A stretch of DNA of 17,183 bases from Candidatus Nitrosopolaris nunavutensis (GTDB taxonomy: Archaea; Thermoproteota; Nitrososphaeria; Nitrososphaerales; Nitrososphaeraceae). The stretch lies in assembly GCA_002501855.1 (NCBI GenBank), contig DAOM01000067.1, forward strand, positions 1-17,183, given 5' to 3'. The notes beneath the pieces are model-generated. The model was given only the letters and a program-made list of their open reading frames with translations, was not told the origin of the DNA and made no database searches. Shown one piece after another: positions 7,594-13,806 of this stretch; the stretch's first letter is position 1, and each line of letters opens with the position of its first letter. Made by a program: the position numbers and the translations under genes.

Positions 7594-8964
7594 TTAAGCG
7601 CTATTAATAGTACCTTCAATCAATCGCCTATACTCTCTCACTTTTGAATTCAACAGCATCTCGTCTGTAGATTCTGCATACATTCTAACTAATGGCTCTG
7701 TGCCACTCGGTCTTACCATCACCCAAGTTTCTTTATCTATCCATATCTTTGCACCGTCTAAAGTTTCAACGTTCTGAAAGCTGCCGTGTTTCATACATGA
7801 TTGCACAACCTCATTCGCTTTCTGTTTGTCGCATCTAAATTTCGCTTTGTATTGAAATATTTTTGGTAACGATGACATCAGAGTTGAAAGCGTTTGGCTC
7901 TCTGTTGCCATCATGTCTAATACAAGTGCTGTCGTCATGACCCCGTCTCTGACTTCATTTAATTTCCCATACATGAAACCACCATTTTCTTCTAGTCCTA
8001 TTATCGATTTTCTCTTGACCATCTCTCGTGATACTTCAACGCTCCCAACCTTCGTATGAATAACTTCTGAGCCGGCTTCATTTGCTACTATAGAAACAGC
8101 CATCGTAGAATTTATCGGACATACCACATCCGCACCTCTGTGCTTCGTAGTTAACAAATGATTCACGATTTTGGCTCCGGTTCTATCGCCGGGGTGTACT
8201 ACTCCTTTTTCATCACAAAACATGCTACGGTCTCCATCGCCATCATACGCTACTCCTAGATCTGCCTTCGTGCCTCTCACAATGCTAGATAAAACTTGGA
8301 GATTATCCAGCGTGGGTTCTGATTCTCGTGCGGGAAATGTGCCGTCTATAGTACTATTCAAAGCAACTATCTTACACCCTAATCTTTCGGCAAGTAAGGG
8401 GGCGACAGTCGCCTGTACACCATTGCCGGCATCCAGCGCAATAGTGAACCTTCGTTTTCGAATCGTCGGGATATCTATCAACTTTGTAACTTCGTTTAGG
8501 TAAGAATTGATTACCAGGGGGTCAGGAAAATCCAGCCCATATCCATCGATTTTGGAAAATCTCTTTGAGTAATAAATCGCTTCAACATCTAATTCGTCTT
8601 CTCGTGAAATCTCTACACCGTCCGCTGCGATTGGCTTAATCCCATTATATTCAGCAGGATTATGAGATGCTGTTATCATTATTCCACCGTTGTAGTCAAG
8701 AAACTTTACGGCATATTGCAGACAAGGAGTGGGCAGTAAACCTGCATTACGCACATCGACGCCTGCGGAGTTGATTGTCGAACGGACAATACGTGAGATA
8801 ATGGGACTAGACTCCCTTCCATCGCACCCCACAATAATTGGGCCGTTTTCGTAGTAGGTCGCTAGGGAGTAAGAAAGATCGACGATTAAATCCAGTGTAA
8901 GTTCACTACCAAAAACTCCTCTGACGCCGTTAGTTCCAAATAACCTGCCATTACTGTCTGGCAT
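7594..8964 (-). CDS. glmM: Phosphosugar mutase (phosphoglucosamine/phosphomannomutase family)
   Basis: Alpha-D-phosphohexomutase that shifts phosphate between C6 and C1 of hexose phosphates, supplying precursors for glycosylation. Seen (residues from the ATG): GTNGVRG at the N-terminus, the active-site serine at 100 in TASHNPAEYNG, the Mg site DGDGDRS at 241-247, the sugar-binding loop GLEENGGF and the phosphate-binding VRPSGTEP near the end. The 457 residues fit. The ATG at 8964 is preferred over a GTG at 8976, because a TATA element is centred about 33 bases before the ATG. Substrate (glucosamine-, mannose- or glucose-phosphate) cannot be settled from sequence alone; the symbol reflects the GTNGVRG-type N-terminus. 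Confidence 0.88.
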   Translation of the reverse strand: MPDSNGRLFGTNGVRGVFGSELTLDLIVDLSYSLATYYENGPIIVGCDGRESSPIISRIVRSTINSAGVDVRNAGLLPTPCLQYAVKFLDYNGGIMITASHNPAEYNGIKPIAADGVEISREDELDVEAIYYSKRFSKIDGYGLDFPDPLVINSYLNEVTKLIDIPTIRKRRFTIALDAGNGVQATVAPLLAERLGCKIVALNSTIDGTFPARESEPTLDNLQVLSSIVRGTKADLGVAYDGDGDRSMFCDEKGVVHPGDRTGAKIVNHLLTTKHRGADVVCPINSTMAVSIVANEAGSEVIHTKVGSVEVSREMVKRKSIIGLEENGGFMYGKLNEVRDGVMTTALVLDMMATESQTLSTLMSSLPKIFQYKAKFRCDKQKANEVVQSCMKHGSFQNVETLDGAKIWIDKETWVMVRPSGTEPLVRMYAESTDEMLLNSKVREYRRLIEGTINSA

Positions 8965-8990
8965 TATTTCCTTCACCTTGATACCGGAGT

Positions 8991-9004
8991 GAATAATTTA
9001 TTAC
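8991..9004 (-). promoter_or_regulatory. Box A for the phosphosugar mutase
   Basis: Minus-strand AATAAATTATTC is centred about 33 bases before the ATG at 8964, which supports that start over the GTG at 8976. Confidence 0.4.
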
Positions 9005-9303
9005 TGTTGTGATTCTATTCGTTGAATATCGAATCCTGGCATAGATTTAGCGCTAGCATCTGAAAATCCTTCCACATATTCCAGCAATGTCTGTTTTCCA
9101 AGACACCGAGACTGTTCTTCCAAACTCCGTGTAAATTTTTGGTTAGATTAAGTTGAACCGACGATGAATAAGACAAATTCCTATATCGTGGTTCAATTCA
9201 CCGGAAAGGCTCAGTTGATGACATCATGACTGAAGCACATAAGGAGTTGCTAACTTATTTTGATCATTTCCAAGATAGGATCACCTTAGCACATCCATGA
9301 TAG

Positions 9304-9312
9304 TAATATATA
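9304..9312 (+). promoter_or_regulatory. Box A for receiver gene
   Basis: TAATATATA is centred about 26 bases before the second ATG (9334) and 20 before the first (9328). Leaderless transcription therefore favours translation from 9334. Confidence 0.5.
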
Positions 9313-9327
9313 TGAGATTTTTGAGAA

Positions 9328-9753
9328 ATGCTTATGTTCAACAACCAGCCTGGTCAGAGCAACTCACATCTTAGAATCATGGTTGTTGACGATGAGAAGG
9401 ATATATTACGTATAATAAAAAGAGATTTAGAATCAAATGACTTGAAAGCAAGTTTCAAAGTTGAGGCTTTCTCCGACAGCGAGTCAGCACTGAACGCTTT
9501 CAACAGCCACCCTGCTGACTATTATGATCTTGTCCTCACTGATATTAGAATGCCAAAAATGAATGGTTTTGAATTATATCGACATATAAAACAGAGAAAC
9601 CCAGCAATGAAAATCGCATTCATTACGGCCTTTGAAATTACCAAAGAAGAGTTTAGTAAGGTTTTACCTTCCATAGACGTTGAGCATTTCATAAAGAAGC
9701 CTATAACAATGTCAAACCTGATACCTAGGCTAAGATCGATTATTGCTAATTAA
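9328..9753 (+). CDS. Stand-alone response regulator receiver (CheY-like)
   Basis: A single REC domain with no output domain, 141 residues. The acidic pair is Asp21-Asp22 (MVVDDEKD), the phosphoacceptor Asp72 in VLTDIRMPKMNGFELY, the switch Thr100 in FITAFE and the conserved lysine in FIKKPI (124). The full catalytic set suggests a phosphorylatable protein. Residues 1-14 form a polar tail that would shorten by two if translation starts at 9334. No histidine kinase or chemotaxis gene lies nearby, so the partner is unknown. It could relay to a separate output protein or act by protein contact. The gene is followed after about 115 bases by the tRNA-Leu gene. Confidence 0.93.
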   Translation: MLMFNNQPGQSNSHLRIMVVDDEKDILRIIKRDLESNDLKASFKVEAFSDSESALNAFNSHPADYYDLVLTDIRMPKMNGFELYRHIKQRNPAMKIAFITAFEITKEEFSKVLPSIDVEHFIKKPITMSNLIPRLRSIIAN

Positions 9754-9833
9754 GAATCTAGATTTGCGGCCCACTCACTATGTGTAAATGAAGGCTGAAC
9801 GGCATGAGCCCCGCAACATCATAGTATAGTAGA

Positions 9834-9848
9834 ATAATAGATAAATTG
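9834..9848 (+). promoter_or_regulatory. Box A for tRNA-Leu
   Basis: The AT-rich element ATAGATAAATTG is centred about 28 bases before the first base of the tRNA acceptor stem, the usual archaeal spacing for direct initiation at or near the 5' end. Confidence 0.5.
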
Positions 9849-9902
9849 CTCAATGTGGGGGTTGAGTATGCGGGGGTTGCCAAGCCTGGCCAACGGCGCA
9901 GG

Positions 9903-9928
9903 TCTTCTCTCGATTAGAGATGTGCGAG
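9903..9928 (+). other. tRNA intron 1 (position 30/31, 26 bases)
   Basis: It fits a 3-4-3 bulge-helix-bulge. The central helix is CGCA (9897-9900) with TGCG (9923-9926). The bulges are GG^T (9901-9903) and AG^G (9927-9929). The intron hairpin is TCTCT/AGAGA closed by C-G (9904-9922), with one U·U mismatch. The outer helix is short (G-C, G·U). Boundaries could shift by one base because G occurs at both junctions. The central helix uses tRNA bases 27 and 28, so the anticodon stem can form only after this intron is removed. Confidence 0.8.
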
Positions 9929-9936
9929 GCTTAGAA

Positions 9937-9973
9937 TGAGCCAGGTGGATGAATTAGTGACTGGTTCCTAGAA
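9937..9973 (+). other. tRNA intron 2 (position 38/39, 37 bases)
   Basis: The central helix is TTAG (9931-9934) with CTAG (9968-9971), including one U·G pair. The bulges are AA^T (9935-9937) and AA^C (9972-9974). The intron hairpin is GAGCCAG/CTGGTTC (9938-9944/9961-9967), seven pairs with a 16-base loop. TAGAA occurs at both junctions, so the spliced product is the same for a five-base range of cut sites. Only this register gives the 3-4-3 motif. Confidence 0.8.
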
Positions 9974-10017
9974 CCCTGTTTCTTAGGGATTCGTGGGTTC
10001 GAATCCCACCCCCCGCA

Positions 10018-10292
10018 CCCATATAGCTGCTTACAAGAGTACCGCATGGCCAAGGGACTTGACCTTGCAGTGACGATAAGCGCAACGGAATGAGAGATAT
10101 AAGCTGCAGAATGAAAGCAATCTGCGAATCCGAAATTAGGAAGGCAGCTTCTGTCTATTCCCAACCATTCTTTCAATCATACTAGGTGTACCCATGTTCC
10201 GGAGAGATTTGTCAACCCCTGCAGGAACTCAGATAATTTGAATAGCCAATATCTAGCGATGTGCATATCTGGGTAAGATTCTACAGCACGGT
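10018..10292. other. Intergenic stretch after the tRNA
   Basis: 275 bases with no plus-strand ORF of note. The long minus-strand reading frame across 9931-10176 is antisense to the tRNA and is rejected. I see no second tRNA and no repeat. Confidence 0.4.
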
Positions 10293-10607
10293 GTGGATGC
10301 AGTTATTGTTTTCTTTATGAGCCTGAAAATGACTCTGGCAGAAATCATTATTGCAGTCCCCACAATGCCAACCAGACAGTGTATAACAAACTACGCACTT
10401 TCCTATTGGCTTGTTATAGTCATATTGCTTATTGCCTTTGTCGTGTTGCTTCATGGAGCAAATGTCCTGTCCTACTCTTTAGAGCCAATGATTCCATCTG
10501 TAGATGTTTTATTCCCTAAAAAGTCAAGTCGGTCGTTACAAGATGTTTTCGTCAAATATCTTGCATTTTCTTTCATAGCTAGAAATTTAAAGGTTTGTTT
10601 ACGGTGA
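10293..10607 (+). CDS. Doubtful small membrane protein
   Basis: An open frame of 104 residues with a GTG start at 10293 (an ATG at 10317 would give 96). A strongly hydrophobic segment at about residues 35-58 (LSYWLVIVILLIAFVVLL) looks like a membrane helix. Residues 14-23 are weakly hydrophobic, and the C-terminal 40 residues are polar with a basic patch. I do not recognise a family. No good TATA element was found at the right distance. The frame ends 37 bases before purU, whose box A lies inside this ORF's last codons, which argues against a tightly packed gene pair. It may be a non-coding open frame. Confidence 0.35.
   Translation: MDAVIVFFMSLKMTLAEIIIAVPTMPTRQCITNYALSYWLVIVILLIAFVVLLHGANVLSYSLEPMIPSVDVLFPKKSSRSLQDVFVKYLAFSFIARNLKVCLR
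10583..10593 (+). promoter_or_regulatory. Box A for purU
   Basis: AAATTTAAAGG lies about 57 bases before the ATG at 10645, implying a leader of about 30 bases. Confidence 0.35.
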
Positions 10608-10644
10608 ACGTTTATCACCAAGATTTGAGATTGAACATCTAGCA

Positions 10645-11505
10645 ATGGTTGTACCGAAGACCTTCATCGAAGTTACTGTAGTCGGGAATGATCGCAAAGG
10701 AGTTGTTGCCGACGTCACGAACTTCATATTCACAATTGGTGGAAATATCGAGAAGGTTAATCAGAATGTTGTAAGGGGATTGTTTGGAATGCAACTCGAG
10801 GCCTCTTTTCAAACGATCGACAAAAAAAAAATCGACCTTGGAATGCGTTCGCTAGCAAAAAAATTGGGGATGGAAATTAGAGTCCACTATGAAGAGCCGA
10901 GTCGGCTCAGAAACATAGCGATTTTTGCTAGCAAAGAACCAAACTGTCTCCTAAGGATTTTAGAAGCCAAGGAGAACGGCTTAATCAACGCCAATATACC
11001 GGTTATTATAGGCAGCGAAGGGACCATGGGACCAATAGCTGACGGAAATAGGATACCGTTTCACATCGTCGATGACAAACAAGATTCCATTCTTGCTGAA
11101 AACAAAATATTGAAACTAACGGAACAGTACAACATTGATCTCATTATTCTCGCACGCTATATGCGTATATTAAGCCCTAATTTCGTTTGGCGGTATCCTA
11201 ACAGGATTATTAATATCCATCCATCGCTCTTGCCTGCGTTTCCTGGAGCCTATGCCTACGTACAGGCATATGAGCGCGGAGCGAAGATAGTGGGGTGTAC
11301 GGCGCATTTTGTTACGGAGGACCTTGACCAAGGGCCCATTATATATCAGGAGTCTTTTAGAGTTAAAGAACTGGATACGCTTGACACTATACGACAGAAA
11401 GGACAATCCCTAGAAGCAGAAACTCTCCTTAAAGCCACTAAATTATACCTTGAAGGAAAACTGGAGATTTACTGGGGGAGGGTTCATATTCTAGGAAACA
11501 TCTGA
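10645..11505 (+). CDS. purU: Formyltetrahydrofolate deformylase
   Basis: Hydrolyses 10-formyl-tetrahydrofolate to formate and tetrahydrofolate. Residues 5-82 are an ACT domain (FIEVTVVGNDRKGVVADVT), and residues 88-286 a formyltransferase-type catalytic domain. Asn190 and His192 (INIHPSLLPAF) and Asp228 (VTEDLDQGPII) match the Asn-His-Asp catalytic set. The fused ACT domain and the QAYERGAK segment separate it from PurN, which lacks ACT. Length 286 is typical. ATG start. The released formate could feed a formate-dependent step of purine synthesis (PurT/PurP type), though those genes are not here. The next gene also encodes a putative formate-releasing enzyme. Whether the cofactor in this lineage is folate or a related pterin cannot be read from the sequence. 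Confidence 0.92.
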   Translation: MVVPKTFIEVTVVGNDRKGVVADVTNFIFTIGGNIEKVNQNVVRGLFGMQLEASFQTIDKKKIDLGMRSLAKKLGMEIRVHYEEPSRLRNIAIFASKEPNCLLRILEAKENGLINANIPVIIGSEGTMGPIADGNRIPFHIVDDKQDSILAENKILKLTEQYNIDLIILARYMRILSPNFVWRYPNRIINIHPSLLPAFPGAYAYVQAYERGAKIVGCTAHFVTEDLDQGPIIYQESFRVKELDTLDTIRQKGQSLEAETLLKATKLYLEGKLEIYWGRVHILGNI

Positions 11506-11618
11506 ACGCCATTTTATTTTTCAAAGTACGAAGCAGCCCCTTTAACTATCAAACTGGATTCTAGACCTATGGTGATGTAAAGTTGATAAATGAGCAGGAT
11601 CTGGTGAAGTCCTAAAAG

Positions 11619-12332
11619 ATGTCGATACCTATCTATAACATCAGCCATTATGAGTTTCGTAAATGTCTCAAAAGAACCCGCCGAGCAATAGTACCCGTAG
11701 GTTCACTTGAGCAACACGGTGCTCACCTACCTGTGTCTACTGACTGTTTAATCTCAGAACGGGTCGCGACCCGAGTGGCCGATGCAGTTAAATGTTTCGT
11801 TTTGCCGGTAATCTCGTACGGAGTATCTTTCGAACATATTCCAATGTTTAATGTATCTTTGAGAAATTCCACGTTATCTGACGTGCTGTGCGAGGTTTGT
11901 GTTTCACTTTCAAGCCAAGGGTTAACAGAGATCATATTTATCAATGGTCACCATGGAAATATCGGAGTCCTACAATACATCTCACAGAATCTAGACGCAA
12001 AGATCCGCACTAAGAGCAGTATATATACAATTAATTACTGGAGTGGGATGCAAAAAGAACTTGATCACGCAGGCGAAGTCGAAACGTCCCTTGTGTTGGC
12101 CATTTCGCCCCAGTTGGTCCGAATGGACAAAGCAGAACCAAATCTCAAGAGGCTGTCTAAATCAAGAATTGCATACTCAACTATAACTACCACACCTGGT
12201 TCTTTTCCCCAGGTGACCGGTAATGGGGTATGGGGAGAGCCTCGTACCGCAAGTAAAGAAAAAGGTGATAGACTCCTAAATGAAATAGTCGGGAATATTG
12301 TGCATATCATTTCAGAGTTACCTCAGGAATGA
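11619..12332 (+). CDS. Creatininase-family amidohydrolase, probably ArfB-type deformylase
   Basis: Metal-dependent hydrolase of 237 residues. The family motif is PVGSLEQHGAHLPVSTD with Glu31, His33 and Asp42 as metal ligands. INGHHGN (109-114) and DHAGEVETS (149-157) supply the remaining histidine and glutamate ligands. In archaea the best-known member is ArfB, which removes the formyl group from the formylaminopyrimidine nucleotide made from GTP, on the route to riboflavin and F420. I infer that role from the archaeal setting and the nearby PurU. True creatininase or an MftE-like peptidase is less likely but not excluded. Its ATG is 113 bases after purU; an AT-rich GATAAATG element at 11584 could be part of a promoter. 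Confidence 0.85.
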   Translation: MSIPIYNISHYEFRKCLKRTRRAIVPVGSLEQHGAHLPVSTDCLISERVATRVADAVKCFVLPVISYGVSFEHIPMFNVSLRNSTLSDVLCEVCVSLSSQGLTEIIFINGHHGNIGVLQYISQNLDAKIRTKSSIYTINYWSGMQKELDHAGEVETSLVLAISPQLVRMDKAEPNLKRLSKSRIAYSTITTTPGSFPQVTGNGVWGEPRTASKEKGDRLLNEIVGNIVHIISELPQE

Positions 12333-12336
12333 AATT

Positions 12337-12346
12337 TTAATATATA
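12337..12346 (+). promoter_or_regulatory. Box A for the Sm-like/L37e pair
   Basis: TTTAATATATAC lies about 53 bases before the ATG at 12395 and just after the creatininase-family stop. A second weaker element, CCTATAGG (12362-12369), sits at leaderless distance. Confidence 0.4.
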
Positions 12347-12394
12347 CCTCCCTTATGCCATACCTATAGGTAGACATTATTCTTGTCGGTAGAC

Positions 12395-12613
12395 ATGGCA
12401 GTGAAAGTTTTGGATGAGAGTCTTGGAAAAGTTGTGCTTATAAAACTGAAGGGCGGAAAAGTTATCAGAGGAAATCTTCACGGATTCGATCAGCATATGA
12501 ATCTGTTGCTGGAAGAATCTGTAGAAATATTGGATCAGGGTAAATCTAACGACTTGGGGACTATTGTCGTTAGAGGTGACAATGTGGTCATAATATCGCC
12601 TCCACCAGTGTAA
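12395..12613 (+). CDS. Sm-like (LSm) RNA-binding protein
   Basis: Archaeal Sm protein of 72 residues that forms ring oligomers binding U-rich RNA. The Sm1 motif is visible in VVLIKLKGGKVIRGNLHGFDQHMNLLL and the Sm2 motif in VVRGDNVVIIS. The start is taken at ATG 12395, rather than an in-frame TTG at 12383, because it gives the usual N-terminus. The gene is followed after 20 bases by L37e, a pairing widespread in archaea, so the two are probably cotranscribed. Confidence 0.94.
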   Translation: MAVKVLDESLGKVVLIKLKGGKVIRGNLHGFDQHMNLLLEESVEILDQGKSNDLGTIVVRGDNVVIISPPPV

Positions 12614-12633
12614 AACTTCCTGGGTGAGTTATA

Positions 12634-12804
12634 ATGACCAAAGGCACCACTTCGATGGGGAACTTCACGAGGAAAAAAACCCACATCCGATGCAGGAGAT
12701 GCGGCCATAATTCTTTTCACAAACGTGGGAAGGAATGTGCCAAATGTGGTTTCCCGGATGCCAGAATGAGAAAATACAACTGGATTAAGCGTCGAGTGAT
12801 ATGA
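12634..12804 (+). CDS. rpl37e: Ribosomal protein L37e
   Basis: A 56-residue basic zinc-ribbon protein of the large subunit. Cysteines 20, 23, 35 and 38 form CxxC…CxxC (RCRRCGH … CAKCGF), followed by the conserved ARMRKYNW segment. The N-terminal [15 protein letters not shown] is typical. ATG start, 20 bases after the Sm-like gene, ending in TGA at 12804. Confidence 0.95.
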   Translation: MTKGTTSMGNFTRKKTHIRCRRCGHNSFHKRGKECAKCGFPDARMRKYNWIKRRVI

Positions 12805-12877
12805 TAAAATAGTTATTTCTTTGTCTATTTCCCGGTCAGAAGGTTGCCAAAATTGTCTGCCTGCAGAATCAGAAAAA

Positions 12878-12888
12878 TTTAACTATAT
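12878..12888 (+). promoter_or_regulatory. Box A for coiled-coil protein gene
   Basis: TTTAACTATAT is centred about 30 bases before the TTG at 12913, supporting leaderless translation from that TTG. Confidence 0.45.
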
Positions 12889-12912
12889 CACGTCAGGAAT
12901 AAATCTCGACAT

Positions 12913-13704
12913 TTGATTGAAGAAATACTTGTCCTCGTGTGCTTTTCGTTGGCTGGGGCGATATCGGCTCTTACTTTTTGGAAACACTCCGAGAGTAAGT
13001 TGGCTCTCCTAAAACATAGACGTAATCAGGTTGTAAAACCAATTAATGCCACAAGATCAGAAATCGAAGCCTTGCAATTCGAGAAAAGCATACTATCACA
13101 CTCGATTACCAACATTTATGAAGCTGTTCAAAAAGGTAAGATAGGTGCGATCGAACGGGACCGGCTCTTGTTAAAATACAAATCCCAGCTAGACACCTTT
13201 AATAAAAAAATAGGAGAATTACAATTGGCGGTTGACTTTACAGAGCTATCTGACATGCGCACTCAACTTGTTTCCCTACTGGAAGAAAGGATCGAAACCA
13301 TAGAAGGAAGGCTCACCGAAATATCCAAGAAGTGCGGGATGCCACTGGATTCCCTCTTCCATGTAACAAAGCGAAAATACGCTACAGTAGAAGCTAGGGG
13401 TCAGGAATATTCCGAAATAGGTGAGAAGAAAAGACAAGATAAGAGAGACTCGGCTTCGGTTAGAGTGGAGGATAAAAATATCCAAGAGGTTCAACAGGAA
13501 GTTATGCAGGCCCTAACTCGCCTAGAACACGCTGGAGAAGTTGATGACGATATCGTGACACAAGTTGACCAAATAAAGCCCGATGGTTTTACAGAGAATG
13601 TTGCCATTCCCTCTTCGGACTTGGATGTAGATCGGGAAAGCCATCCCCACAACAAGACCCGTGATGCTCTTTCGTTTCTCAATGAAGCAGAAGTAGAAGA
13701 CTAG
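12913..13704 (+). CDS. Unrecognised membrane-anchored coiled-coil protein
   Basis: 263 residues, family not recognised. Residues 4-23 (EILVLVCFSLAGAISALTF) form one hydrophobic helix that could be an N-terminal anchor. Residues 27-140 are rich in charged and leucine/isoleucine positions with no proline after about 43, a pattern of two or three long helices or coiled coils (breaks near 72-80 and 108-112). Residues 160-263 are polar, acidic and probably disordered, ending DALSFLNEAEVED; such a short terminal helix could be a docking peptide. The only cysteines are at 10 and 141, and no catalytic motif is visible. The start is TTG at leaderless distance from a TATA element. It stands alone between L37e (108-base gap) and rpiA (102-base gap). 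A scaffold or envelope role is only a guess. Confidence 0.8.
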   Translation: MIEEILVLVCFSLAGAISALTFWKHSESKLALLKHRRNQVVKPINATRSEIEALQFEKSILSHSITNIYEAVQKGKIGAIERDRLLLKYKSQLDTFNKKIGELQLAVDFTELSDMRTQLVSLLEERIETIEGRLTEISKKCGMPLDSLFHVTKRKYATVEARGQEYSEIGEKKRQDKRDSASVRVEDKNIQEVQQEVMQALTRLEHAGEVDDDIVTQVDQIKPDGFTENVAIPSSDLDVDRESHPHNKTRDALSFLNEAEVED

Positions 13705-13772
13705 TTACTATGAAGCGCCGACATAAAGTTCTTCTCCATGTGGATTATTCAGTCATAATCGGTACCTAAAAC

Positions 13773-13780
13773 GAATATTA
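13773..13780 (+). promoter_or_regulatory. Box A for rpiA
   Basis: GAATATTA is centred about 30 bases before the TTG at 13807, consistent with a leaderless rpiA transcript. Confidence 0.4.
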
Positions 13781-13806
13781 ACGTGGCCATCTCTCTGCTC
13801 TAGAAG

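Larger units (their letters stand above)
8977..9327. other. Divergent intergenic region, no firm gene
   Basis: About 350 bases between the mutase and the receiver gene. It holds their two TATA elements. On the plus strand there are two short overlapping ORFs with ATG starts (9160-9225, 21 codons, and 9226-9300, 24 codons). The second starts within the stop region of the first (ATCATGACTG). Neither resembles anything I know, and chance is the simplest explanation. Confidence 0.4.
9870..10017 (+). tRNA. tRNA-Leu (UAG) with two introns
   Basis: Acceptor stem GCGGGGG (9870-9876) pairs with CCCCCGC (10010-10016). The D-stem is GCC/GGC (9879-9881/9895-9897). The T-arm is GTGGG-TTCGAAT-CCCAC (9993-10009). 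The discriminator is A (10017), as in Leu. Removing 9903-9928 and 9937-9973 yields an 85-base class II tRNA with anticodon arm CAGGG-CTTAGAA-CCCTG, five Watson-Crick pairs and anticodon UAG. A 14-base variable region (9979-9992) can fold into a weak arm. The 3' CCA is not encoded (ACCC follows). A simpler single-intron reading (9906-9968) gives the same length and anticodon but a U·C mismatch at 31-39 and no bulge-helix-bulge, so I prefer two introns. The middle exon is only 8 bases (9929-9936). Confidence 0.93.

Noticed and set aside
8171..8503. Plus-strand ORF of 110 residues opposite the phosphosugar mutase
   Set aside because: It lies entirely antisense to conserved catalytic segments of the mutase; no independent promoter or family resemblance.
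9215..9233. C/D-box-like words (TTGATGA followed by CTGA)
   Set aside because: Only about 8 bases separate the boxes, too short for a guide, and no second C'/D' pair at proper spacing was found.
9906..9968. Single 63-base intron model for the tRNA
   Set aside because: It gives the same length and anticodon but leaves a U·C mismatch at 31-39, and I could not form a 3-4-3 bulge-helix-bulge at its junctions, whereas the two-intron model has one at each intron.
9931..10176. Minus-strand ORF of 81 residues containing a GGWDSNPRIPK-like segment
   Set aside because: It is antisense to the 3' half of the tRNA-Leu gene. The WDSNPR segment is simply the reverse complement of the T-arm and acceptor region, a well-known source of spurious protein calls.
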